A stretch of 64,000 bases of DNA. Source: Calothrix parasitica NIES-267. Lineage in GTDB: Bacteria; Cyanobacteriota; Cyanobacteriia; Cyanobacteriales; Nostocaceae. Where the stretch lies: contig NZ_AP018227.1 of the NCBI RefSeq assembly GCF_002368095.1, forward strand, positions 608,488 through 672,487, in the 5' to 3' direction. Shown piece by piece: positions 27,629 through 36,095 of the stretch; within the stretch, counting starts at the first letter, position 1; every line of letters starts with the position of its first letter. A program made the translations under genes and the position numbers. Under the pieces are notes generated by a model. It searched no databases. It was not told the DNA's origin and saw only the letters and a program-made list of their open reading frames with translations.

Positions 27629-28996
27629 ATGAGTCTTCCTATAGTAGCTATTATCGGTCGTCCCAATGTGGGCAAATCAACTATAGTTAACCGTTTAGCA
27701 AAACAGCAGTCAGCTATCGTTCACGATGAACCAGGAGTCACCCGAGACAGAACTTACTTGAGTGCATTTTGGCGCGATCGCGAATTTATGGTTGTTGATA
27801 CGGGTGGTTTGATTTTCAATGACGATACGGAATTTTTACCATTCATTCGTCAACAAGCAATGGTTGCTTTGTCTGAAGCGAGTGCAGCAATTTTTGTTGT
27901 AGATGGACAAACTGGTGCTACACCAGCAGATTTGGAAATAGCGGAATGGTTACGACATCATCCGGTACCCGTGTTACTCGCGGTTAATAAGTGCGAATCC
28001 CCAGACCAAGGATTGATGTTAGCAGCCGATTTTTGGCAGTTGGGTTTGGGTGAACCCTATCCCGTATCGGGAATCCACGGTAATGGAACGGGAGAATTAT
28101 TAGATGAATTGATTAATCATCTTCCCCCAGTTTCAGAAGTTACAGAAGATGAAGAAATTAAAATTTCTATTATCGGCAGACCAAATGTTGGTAAATCAAG
28201 TTTATTAAATTCTTTTGCTGGTGAAGAAAGAGCAATTGTTAGTCCAATTTCCGGTACTACCCGCGATGCAATTGATACTTTTATTGAAAATGACGGACAA
28301 GTTTATCGCTTAATAGATACGGCTGGTATTAGAAAGAAGAAAAACATTGATTACGGTACCGAATTTTTTAGTATTAACCGTGCTTTTAAAGCAATTCGTC
28401 GTTCCGATGTGGTTTTATTTGTCATAGATGCACTTGACGGAATCACCGACCAAGACCAAAAATTAGCAGGAAGAATTATTGATGAAGGTCGAGCTTGTAT
28501 AACCGTTGTCAATAAGTGGGATGCTTACGAAAAAGATTCCTATAGCGTTTACGAATACCAAAAATATTTATCCGGTAGGCTGCATTTTTCCGATTGGTCG
28601 GAAACAATATTTGTAAGTGCTTTAACCGGACAGCGAGTACTGAAAATTTTAGATTTAGTCAATCAAGCAATAGAACAGCATAGAAGAAGAGTAAGTACTT
28701 CAGTAATTAACGAAGTATTAGAAGAAGCTGTAAGATGGCATTCACCACCAGCTAGTCGTAGCGGTAAACAAGGAAGAATTTATTACGGAACTCAAGTTAG
28801 TACCCAACCACCTACTATTGCTTTATTTGTTAATGAAGCTAAGCGTTTCAACGACAACTATCGTCGTTACATCGAGCGTCAATTCCGAGAACAATTAGGC
28901 TTTAGAGGTACTCCGATTCGACTTTTATGGAGAAGCAAAAAAGTTCGGGATGCCGAAAATGTTACTACTAATAGAGCAACTAAAGTTTGGGGTTAA
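27629..28996 (+). CDS. der: Ribosome biogenesis GTPase Der (EngA)
   Basis: A double Era-like GTPase needed for 50S ribosome assembly. Two G domains: G1 motifs GRPNVGKST (N-terminal) and GRPNVGKSS (about residue 184); G3 DTGG and DTAG; G4 NKCE and NKWD. A KH-like C-terminal domain with [28 protein letters not shown] follows. About 455 residues, normal. ATG 27629 is preferred because AGGAG lies ten bases upstream and [18 protein letters not shown] is the canonical N-terminus; the frame extends 18 codons further upstream. Confidence 0.97.
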   Translation: MSLPIVAIIGRPNVGKSTIVNRLAKQQSAIVHDEPGVTRDRTYLSAFWRDREFMVVDTGGLIFNDDTEFLPFIRQQAMVALSEASAAIFVVDGQTGATPADLEIAEWLRHHPVPVLLAVNKCESPDQGLMLAADFWQLGLGEPYPVSGIHGNGTGELLDELINHLPPVSEVTEDEEIKISIIGRPNVGKSSLLNSFAGEERAIVSPISGTTRDAIDTFIENDGQVYRLIDTAGIRKKKNIDYGTEFFSINRAFKAIRRSDVVLFVIDALDGITDQDQKLAGRIIDEGRACITVVNKWDAYEKDSYSVYEYQKYLSGRLHFSDWSETIFVSALTGQRVLKILDLVNQAIEQHRRRVSTSVINEVLEEAVRWHSPPASRSGKQGRIYYGTQVSTQPPTIALFVNEAKRFNDNYRRYIERQFREQLGFRGTPIRLLWRSKKVRDAENVTTNRATKVWG

Positions 28997-29138
28997 AGGT
29001 TAGAGGTCAAAGGTCAAAGGTTAGAGGTTAAAGGTCAAAGGTCAAAATTTTTAGCTTTTAACTCCTAACTCCTAATTCCTAATTCCTAACTTTTAATTCC
29101 TAACTATTAACTTCCAATTATTATCAACTAATTCTTAA

Positions 29139-30068
29139 ATGGATTTATTACGTTCTTTACCATTAGGACTTTACTTAGAACAACCTGTTACTTGGCTGCA
29201 TAAACTCGACTCGCGAGTTAAATTCGTATGGTTGATGAGTTTTCTTAGTACTTATATTTTTGCTAATACTTGGTGGCGTGTAATTTTAGTATTTGTACTG
29301 ATTTTTATCACTCTAATATCCGGTATTCCCAGAAGGGTATGGCGACAGCAAATGGGTTATTTATTATCAGTTTGCTTTCTGGTTCTGGTTATTGCATCTT
29401 TAAGCCCTGACGGAATGGGTGTTGATTATCAACCACGTTTACCTATAGAACAGCAAGTAGAAACCCAACCACCAGCCCAGAATAATACAAGAAATCCACT
29501 TTTATCAGTATTTGACCCGGAAGAATATAACTATATATTGTTTTCTGGAGGTCCTGTAAAAGTAACGCGACATTCTTTTGATTTAGCAGTACGTTTAAGC
29601 ACTATCTTTTTCACAGTTTTATACAGTACAACTTTATATTTACTAACAACTGCTCCAGAAGAAATCACGGCCGGTATCGAAAGTTTGATGGAACCTTTGA
29701 GGCGATTTAAAGTACCTGTCACCGAAATTGCTTTGACATTAACATTATCTTTACGCTTTATTCCCCTCGTTTTAGAAGAAATCCAAAACTTAATTCGCTC
29801 GGTGATGACTAGGGCTATTAATTGGAAAAAATTAGGATTAAAAGGAGTAGTTAAAGTTTGGATGATGGTAGCAGAACGATTACTACAAAATTTGCTTTTG
29901 CGAGCCGACCAAATGGCGAATGGAATTGTGGTTCGGGGTTTTATTGGTTCCAATAAACATCGAGTTCAGTGGCATAGTTTACGTTTGAAAAGTTTTGACT
30001 GGTTGGCAATTTTTGTATTATTTTTATTCTGGGGAATGCGCTTCGCTATCGGAAATCAAGTTAATTAA
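29139..30068 (+). CDS. ecfT: ECF-type transporter transmembrane protein (EcfT/CbiQ)
   Basis: The scaffold membrane subunit of an energy-coupling-factor vitamin or metal transporter. 309 residues, about five hydrophobic spans. The conserved region ADQMANGIVVRGF is the coupling motif near the C-terminus (normally A-R-G; here V-R-G), and LTLSLRFIPLVLEEIQNLI is a family helix. The N-terminus LDSRVKFVWLMSF is also typical. No ATPase or S-component lies adjacent, so the substrate is unknown. It sits between der and the chorismate-binding enzyme in the same direction. Confidence 0.88.
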   Translation: MDLLRSLPLGLYLEQPVTWLHKLDSRVKFVWLMSFLSTYIFANTWWRVILVFVLIFITLISGIPRRVWRQQMGYLLSVCFLVLVIASLSPDGMGVDYQPRLPIEQQVETQPPAQNNTRNPLLSVFDPEEYNYILFSGGPVKVTRHSFDLAVRLSTIFFTVLYSTTLYLLTTAPEEITAGIESLMEPLRRFKVPVTEIALTLTLSLRFIPLVLEEIQNLIRSVMTRAINWKKLGLKGVVKVWMMVAERLLQNLLLRADQMANGIVVRGFIGSNKHRVQWHSLRLKSFDWLAIFVLFLFWGMRFAIGNQVN

Positions 30069-30255
30069 TTAGAGTTAGGAGTTAGGAGTTTGGAGTTTGG
30101 AGTTTGGAGTTTGGAGTTATGAGTTATGAGTTAAAAATTTTCACCTTTGACCTTTAACCTTCGCACTATAAACTAAACATAAAATAAACAATTTAATTAT
30201 TAGTTTTTTCTTCCCCCTCTCCCCCTCTTCCCCCTCCCTTCAATCTCCATAATTA

Positions 30256-31764
30256 ATGACAAACCTTCAACCTTGGCATTTTAGAAAACTTCCTTTAAAA
30301 AAACGTACTGGTAGTAATATTTTTTCTTGCTTGTTTATTTCTGATTCTAGTAAAATAGCAACTCTTTTAGAAAGTCCTTATCCAAATAATCTAAATAATC
30401 CTCAATTAACTCGTTATTCTATCTGTGCTGGTTCACCTCGGGTAATTGATGGTGTTGAACAAATGTGGACTCCCCAATTAGGAAAAGTTCAACATCTTCT
30501 TAATAGATTATTCGCAAGAAAATTAGAGGAATCAACTGATTTTAACTCTTTTCCTTCTATTCCATTTACCGGAGGTTGGTTGGGTTGGCTGGGTTACGAT
30601 GTGGCTTGGGAAACGGAGACTTTACCCACACTTAAAACTGATACTTTACCGTTTCCAGTAGCATTTTGGTACGAACCTGAATGTTTCGCTGTATTAGACC
30701 ATCAGGAACAAATTCTATGGTTGGCTGCAAGTAATAGGAAGCAATTAGGTGAATTAGAAAATAAATCTCAACAAAAGCTAGATTTTCCTAGTCCCACACC
30801 TATAAAAAATCATGCGAAGTTAGCTCCTTTAAAATTAATTAGTTCTCAAGCTGACTATGAAGCAGCTGTTTTACAAGCAAAAAAATATATTCAAGCGGGG
30901 GATATTTTTCAAACTAATCTTTCTATCCGCTTTGAGTCTCAAACTACCGCTTCTGGATGGGAAATTTATCAAGCTCTACAAAAAATCAATCCTTCTCCTT
31001 TTGCTAGCTATTTCAAAACTCCTTGGGGTGAGGTTGTTAGCTGCTCTCCAGAAAGGTTAGTTCAAGTCGATGGGAATATTGCTCAAACTCGACCAATTGC
31101 GGGAACGCGAAAACGCGGTCGGACTCGGGAGGAAGATGGAGAATTAGCACAAGAATTACTCAGCAATAGTAAGGAACGTGCGGAACACATTATGTTAGTG
31201 GATTTGGAACGTAATGATTTGGGAAGGGTTTGTGAATGGGGAAGTGTCAAAGTCGATGAGTTGTTAACGATTGAGCGTTACAGTCATGTAATGCATTTGG
31301 TTAGCAACGTTAAGGGAACTTTAAGGGGAAATAAAAGTACTACAGTTGATTTAATTAGTTCTATGTTTCCCGGTGGTACGATAACGGGTTGTCCTAAAGT
31401 CCGCTGCATGGAAATTATTGAAGAATTAGAACCGGTGAGACGTAGTTTATTTTATGGTTCCTGCGGTTATTTGGACTGGAGGGGTAATTTAGATTTGAAT
31501 ATTTTGATTCGTACCTTGTTAGTGGCTGCTAAAGTAAATAAATCTTTAGACCCTCTTGCTCCATCGGACGTTACACCATATGATTTGTTTAGCTCTGCAC
31601 GAGATGTTAATTCTCAACCATCAGATAATCTAGATAACCCAATTGTTAATTTTGTTTGGGGACAGGTCGGAGCCGGAATTGTAGCAGATAGCAATCCAAA
31701 GAAAGAATGGGACGAATCTCTGCACAAAGCACAAGCACAAATAGATGCGCTGCAAAGAGTTTGA
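30256..31764 (+). CDS. Chorismate-binding synthase, component I (PabB/TrpE family)
   Basis: Converts chorismate to aminodeoxychorismate (folate) or anthranilate (tryptophan) with a glutaminase partner. 502 residues. Catalytic-domain motifs: AGDIFQTNLSIRF, PIAGTRKRGRTREED, HIMLVDLERNDLGRV, SMFPGGTITGCPK, and GQVGAGIVADSNP. PIAGT (Ala where the lysine of typical PabB PIKGT forms an adduct) favours anthranilate-type chemistry, while IFQTNLSIRF and FPGGTITG are more PabB-like. I therefore leave the specific product open. An insertion of about 25 residues (about 440-470, DPLAPSDVTPYDLFSSARDV) near the C-terminus is unusual. Confidence 0.88.
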   Translation: MTNLQPWHFRKLPLKKRTGSNIFSCLFISDSSKIATLLESPYPNNLNNPQLTRYSICAGSPRVIDGVEQMWTPQLGKVQHLLNRLFARKLEESTDFNSFPSIPFTGGWLGWLGYDVAWETETLPTLKTDTLPFPVAFWYEPECFAVLDHQEQILWLAASNRKQLGELENKSQQKLDFPSPTPIKNHAKLAPLKLISSQADYEAAVLQAKKYIQAGDIFQTNLSIRFESQTTASGWEIYQALQKINPSPFASYFKTPWGEVVSCSPERLVQVDGNIAQTRPIAGTRKRGRTREEDGELAQELLSNSKERAEHIMLVDLERNDLGRVCEWGSVKVDELLTIERYSHVMHLVSNVKGTLRGNKSTTVDLISSMFPGGTITGCPKVRCMEIIEELEPVRRSLFYGSCGYLDWRGNLDLNILIRTLLVAAKVNKSLDPLAPSDVTPYDLFSSARDVNSQPSDNLDNPIVNFVWGQVGAGIVADSNPKKEWDESLHKAQAQIDALQRV

Positions 31765-31969
31765 GCGATAAATAGGGATAGAAATAATTGTTATTTTTCT
31801 CTCTTCAATTCATACCAATCCTTTATGCTAGGCAATTTGATACAGCGGTGCGTGATTTTAAATTTCAATGTAAAGCTGCATGAAAAATCCGTAAATTAGG
31901 AATAAGCTTTTTTACTGTATTTGATGATCAAACGATTGCTAAAAAGCCTCTATTGCTTATTAAACAACA

Positions 31970-32295
31970 GGAATGGCCGCAATTGTCACAATACTCGCCT
32001 GGTGCGTGACACTGAAAACATTGTAACTACGTTCGTGCTTTGTTCAAAGTGTCACGTGCCTCGGCAATAATACGGGAAGAAAATCTACACCCTCCGGGTT
32101 CCTTAGTTGCTCATGGGGGAAACCACGCCATTTGCTACAACGCGCTTGTTCCCCTTCGGGTTCACTAGGAAAGGGGGACGGAAACCGACACCCCCTTTCC
32201 TTGATTCACCGCGCAACGTAATGGCTCCCCAAGACCGCACTAAGGAACCGTATTTTGCTTCCCCTACTAGAAAAATGTCAAGTTGCGGCCATTCC
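31970..32295. mobile_element. 326-bp structured element with perfect ends and 7-bp direct repeats
   Basis: Ends GGAATGGCCGCAA and TTGCGGCCATTCC are perfectly complementary. TAAACAA occurs at 31961-31967 on the left (two bases from the end) and at 32296-32302 on the right. The interior folds into several nested stems: GTGCGTGACACT with AGTGTCACGTGC, GCCATT...ACGCG with CGCG...AATGGC, and a GGAAAGGGGG / CCCCCTTTCC hairpin. No transposase. A 19-base block (32074-32092, ending ATCTACACCC) recurs inverted at 59412-59430. MITE or structured RNA gene, or both. Confidence 0.65.
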
Positions 32296-32302
32296 TAAAC
32301 AA

Positions 32303-32794
32303 GAATCATCATGACCAGGAAATTAGCATTAATAAATAATATTAACTCTTCTCGGTACTTCTAAAATTGTGATTTCCTGTGATTACAGCCAATAATTATT
32401 ACTCTTGATGATTAGTGACTAATGATTAAGCTGAGAAACAGTAAAATTGCTTCTATGTTATGTTTCAATGCTGCGGTAAAATGGTTTTTTGGATAAAGAA
32501 GTGTTGATTCTCTCAATAGGCTGTTTATTGGTTTTCAGCGAAACTTGCTTTAAATTTAGCAGGTTTTGTTGAAGCGACACTTTTTTATGGAAGAAATATA
32601 ACGGCTATTTAATATTGATTTAACATTAACTTTTTTCATACGTAGATAAATGCTTATGATGTGAAAAAAACTACCATTATTACTCTTCTGCATTTACATT
32701 GCTTAGAAATATTCCGTCAATATCTTATTAAAGAAAGTCCGACTTTTTGTTTTTTACAGCGAAAAGATATATGTACTCGTACCTTGACTACTAA
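32303..32794. other. Intergenic region before pipX
   Basis: AT-rich, no gene seen. It must contain the pipX promoter; I found no perfect NtcA box (GTA-N8-TAC). The part between 31765 and 31969 is likewise non-coding. Confidence 0.5.
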
Positions 32795-33073
32795 ATGAAT
32801 TCAGAAAACTCCGAAACTTACTTGAATCATCCTACTTGGGGACTACTTTACAGAATATGTATGGTAGACCAAAGTCAAGAGCTTTTCACTACGTTATATG
32901 CTCAACGTCTGTTCTTCCTAGTAATAAACGATGATAAAGGAATAAAGTTCCAGCCAGTAGGACGTACTGAAGCAAGAATGATGTTGGAAAATCGCTTGCG
33001 TAACTTACGTCGAAGCGGACAGTCTATTGAGTACGATCAACTGACTAGTATTTTTCAACGTACATTCCAATGA
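32795..33073 (+). CDS. pipX: PII-interacting protein PipX
   Basis: A small cyanobacterial regulator that shuttles between PII (GlnB) and the transcription factor NtcA according to 2-oxoglutarate, coactivating nitrogen-regulated genes. 92 residues. The Tudor-like domain residues are intact: YLNHPTWGLLYRICMV, LFTTLYAQRLFFLV, GRTEARMMLENRLRNLRRSG, and the C-terminal helix FQRTFQ. The stop overlaps the next start by 4 bases (ATGA), the pipX-pipY arrangement known in cyanobacteria. Confidence 0.97.
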   Translation: MNSENSETYLNHPTWGLLYRICMVDQSQELFTTLYAQRLFFLVINDDKGIKFQPVGRTEARMMLENRLRNLRRSGQSIEYDQLTSIFQRTFQ

Positions 33074-33741
33074 GTAGTTCGCTAATCGAACGTATACGTT
33101 CAATTCAAGACTCGCTTCCTGAATCGGTTAAATTAATTGCTGTTAGTAAGAAAGTTGGCCCAGCAGCTATACGCGAAGCATATGCTGCTGGTATCCGAGA
33201 TTTCGGCGAAAGCCGAATTCAGGAAGCACAGAGCAAAATTGAGCAGTTACAAGACTTACAGGGTATTACCTGGCATTTTATTGGACATCTACAAAGCAAT
33301 AAAGCTAAAAAGGCTCTTTCATATTTTCAGTGGCTTCATTCCGTGGATAGCCTTAAATTAGCTCAACGCTTAAACCTTTTAGCACAAGAGTTGGGAGTGG
33401 TTCCCAAAATTTGTCTGCAAGTTAAAATTCTCCCCGATCCCGACAAATCCGGTTGGACGATACAGCAAATTTTGGATGATTTAACCGAACTTAACCTATG
33501 CAAAAATTTACAAATTGAAGGTTTGATGACAATTCCCCCATTGGGATTAGATAGTTCGGAAGTGATTTACGTGTTTAATCGGACACGAGAACTTATAGCT
33601 GAAATTGATGAACGCAACTTATCAAATATCAAAATGAAGCAGCTTTCAATGGGAATGTCGCAAGATTATCAGTTAGCAATCCAATCTGGTGCAACTATGA
33701 TACGTTTGGGAACAATTTTGTTTGGAGAACGCCAACTGTAA
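33070..33741 (+). CDS. pipY: PLP homeostasis protein PipY (YggS family)
   Basis: A PLP-binding, non-enzymatic protein of the COG0325 family that affects vitamin B6 and amino-acid balance; in cyanobacteria it is functionally linked to PipX. 223 residues. Lys of the PLP Schiff base lies in LIAVSKKVGP. Other motifs: DFGESRIQEAQSKI, WHFIGHLQSNKAKKAL, GLMTIPPLG, LSMGMSQDYQLAIQSGATMI, RLGTILFGER. The start overlaps pipX by 4 bases. sepF and proC follow in the same order as I recall from other cyanobacteria. Confidence 0.96.
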   Translation: MSSSLIERIRSIQDSLPESVKLIAVSKKVGPAAIREAYAAGIRDFGESRIQEAQSKIEQLQDLQGITWHFIGHLQSNKAKKALSYFQWLHSVDSLKLAQRLNLLAQELGVVPKICLQVKILPDPDKSGWTIQQILDDLTELNLCKNLQIEGLMTIPPLGLDSSEVIYVFNRTRELIAEIDERNLSNIKMKQLSMGMSQDYQLAIQSGATMIRLGTILFGERQL

Positions 33742-34253
33742 GCTATCAATTTTAGGCAGTAAAAGCTGAAAACGATGATATTACTCGGTTTTAAGCTGAA
33801 AAAATAAAAATCTGCCTTTCTATAAAATTTATCAGTCTTTTGATAGACCACTCTAGATTCGCCAGCGTTATACTTAAAACTGGCGAATTCCCGTTTACGG
33901 GCAACTTTTCATACGTAAGTTTGATACAAAATATTTAAATTTTATACAGAAAAAATATCTACTACCTTAGTTATAAATGCGACAAAAGATGTAGTATTTA
34001 AAAATGCTAAAGAAAATATAATCTGGGTAAAAACAACTTTTCATTCTAGGTCTACTAGGATATAATCTTGACTCATTATTGTCCGTGGTTTAGATGCAAA
34101 CGTTGCGGTGACGTTTGGAAAGTTTAAAAACCCGTGATATATGCTACAAGTACTGATGAAATGTAACAGTTGCTCCGTATTTGTAGTGGTAAAAGTTGAC
34201 AAAAACAATTTTTACCTTCTCAATAAAAGATGATTGGCACCAGGAGCGTAACA
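33742..34253. other. Intergenic region with hairpin, pipY to sepF
   Basis: No gene seen. A 9-bp perfect stem ATTCGCCAG / CTGGCGAAT spans 33857-33888 with a 14-base loop and no T-tract. The rest is AT-rich and should contain the sepF promoter. Confidence 0.5.
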
Positions 34254-34871
34254 ATGAGTAATATATTTTCACGATTGAGAGACTTTGTTGGTTTGAATGA
34301 GCCAGTAGAATACGAATACTATGAAGAGGAGCCGGATACTGAAGGTTATGAGAATCTGTATCACGAGCAGAATCAACCTGTATCTGCACCCGCACCTGCC
34401 CCTCAACCAGAAAGTGTTGCAGTTAATCGACGTTGGCGCGAACCCATGCCTACAATGGGAACCGATGTAGCGAACACTTCCTCTGCAAAGGCAATGAGTA
34501 ATGTTATTGGTATGCCAGGAGTCTTAAATGGTATTTCCGAGGTTTTGGTTCTTGAACCACGTACCTTTGAAGAAATGCCTCAAGCGATTCAAGCATTGCG
34601 CGAACGCAAGTCTGTGGTATTGAATTTAACAATCATGGACCCAGACCAAGCCCAGCGTGCTGTAGATTTTGTTGCAGGAGGTACTTACGCCCTTGATGGA
34701 CATCAAGAGCGTATAGGAGAAAGTATCTTTCTGTTTACGCCTAGTTGCGTACAAGTTAGCACCACCGGAGGAGTACTTCATGAAGTTCCTCAGCCACCAG
34801 CACGTCCCCGTCCTAATACAAATCCATCTAACCAAGCGTGGGGAAACGAACCGAATCGCATGGCACAATGA
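34254..34871 (+). CDS. sepF: Cell division protein SepF (Cdv2)
   Basis: A membrane-tethering partner of FtsZ that helps organise the division ring; essential-like in cyanobacteria, which lack FtsA. About 205 residues. N-terminal amphipathic helix [14 protein letters not shown], acidic Glu/Tyr-rich and Pro/Ala-rich linker (about 15-70), then the SepF core: [61 protein letters not shown] 34254 is chosen because AGGAG lies eight bases upstream; an ATG at 34230 is in frame without support. A Pro/Asn-rich tail closes the protein. Confidence 0.95.
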   Translation: MSNIFSRLRDFVGLNEPVEYEYYEEEPDTEGYENLYHEQNQPVSAPAPAPQPESVAVNRRWREPMPTMGTDVANTSSAKAMSNVIGMPGVLNGISEVLVLEPRTFEEMPQAIQALRERKSVVLNLTIMDPDQAQRAVDFVAGGTYALDGHQERIGESIFLFTPSCVQVSTTGGVLHEVPQPPARPRPNTNPSNQAWGNEPNRMAQ

Positions 34872-34953
34872 GGATAAACTAGTCATTAGTCATTAGTCAT
34901 TAGTCCATTTCCGCCTGATGACCAATGACAAATGACCAATGATAGAACGGGCA

Positions 34954-35772
34954 ATGACCAATCACAAAAAATTTGGCTTAATTGGTGGCGGGGTAATGGG
35001 TGAAGCATTATTATCCCGCCTAATCAGTTGTGAAACATATCGACCATCTGAAGTTATTGTCAGCGAACCGCTTGCAGAACGTCGAGCTTATTTAGAGCAA
35101 GAATACAAAGTTTCGGCGATCGCCGATAGTAGTATGGCGTTTGCTCAAACGACAGAAGTAGTATTTTTAGCTATCAAGCCTCAGATATTCAGTGCAATTG
35201 CTCAAGAACTCGCAGGGGTAATCCAAATTGGACACAAACCATTAATAGTTTCCATTTTGGCAGGAGTACCACTAAAACAATTGGAAGCAGCTTTCCCAGG
35301 TTTGCCGGTAATTCGAGCAATGCCAAACACCCCAGCTACAGTCGGTGCAGGAATGACGGCAATTTGTTGTGGTGCTTATACTAAACCCCAGCATACAGAA
35401 GTAGGAAAGAAATTATTTTCCGCAGTCGGGGAAGTTGCGGAAGTACCCGAACATTTAATGGACGCTGTAACAGGACTTTCAGGAAGCGGCCCGGCTTATG
35501 TAGCATTAATGATAGAAGCCCTTGCTGATGGTGGAGTTGCAGCAGGTTTACCAAGAGCAGTTGCCGCTACTTTAGCTTTACAAACTGTATTGGGAACGGC
35601 GCAACTGTTACAAGAAAGTAAAATGCATCCAGCAGTATTAAAAGATAAAGTTTCCAGCCCCGGTGGTACCACAATTGCCGGAATTACTAAACTAGAACAA
35701 GCTGCATTTCGTTCTGCATTAATCGAAGCAGTCAAAGCCGCTACTAAACGTTCTCAGGAATTAGGGAAGTAG
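34954..35772 (+). CDS. proC: Pyrroline-5-carboxylate reductase
   Basis: NAD(P)H-dependent last step of proline synthesis. Rossmann motif FGLIGGGVMGEALLSRL at the N-terminus, VFLAIKPQ, IRAMPNTPATVGAGMTA, and the C-terminal signature DAVTGLSGSGPAYVALMIEA with KVSSPGGTTIAGI. About 272 residues. I choose ATG 34954 (MTNHKKFGLIGGG). The in-frame ATG at 34939 lies in DNA that looks like an extension of the upstream ATGACCAATGACAAATG-type repeats, so the N-terminus may have been rewritten by repeat spread. Confidence 0.95.
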   Translation: MTNHKKFGLIGGGVMGEALLSRLISCETYRPSEVIVSEPLAERRAYLEQEYKVSAIADSSMAFAQTTEVVFLAIKPQIFSAIAQELAGVIQIGHKPLIVSILAGVPLKQLEAAFPGLPVIRAMPNTPATVGAGMTAICCGAYTKPQHTEVGKKLFSAVGEVAEVPEHLMDAVTGLSGSGPAYVALMIEALADGGVAAGLPRAVAATLALQTVLGTAQLLQESKMHPAVLKDKVSSPGGTTIAGITKLEQAAFRSALIEAVKAATKRSQELGK

Positions 35773-36095
35773 TTAGGAGTTAGGAGTTAGGAGTTAGGAG
35801 TTAGGAGTTATGAGTAGTGAGTAGCAAGTAGCAAGTCCTTCTCATCATTTTCCTTAGTTTCTTTCTTTCTATCTCCAATCCCCAATTCCCAATTCAAATT
35901 GCTATTATCCCGTTTTTTACAAAATGTCGAGAAATTGAATCAAATTGAGTGCGGTTAAGTATAATACTTTTAATAGTAACCGTAGAACGGTTTGATTTAT
36001 TTATCTAGCAAAATCAAGCACTACAGGTGCAAACTTTGCTTGTGAATAATAGAAAGAATTTAGTTGAAAATCAGTTTGGATGTAATTTTATTTGA
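35773..36095. repeat. Heptamer repeats and AT-rich leader before helicase gene
   Basis: 35773-35812 is five to six copies of AGTTAGG, followed by AGTAGCA- and AATTCCC-type units. The remainder to 36095 is AT-rich and holds the presumed helicase promoter. No gene seen. Confidence 0.7.

Noticed and set aside
32107-32298. 63-codon frame inside the structured element
   Set aside because: Its sequence is explained by the palindromic element and it ends at the element border.
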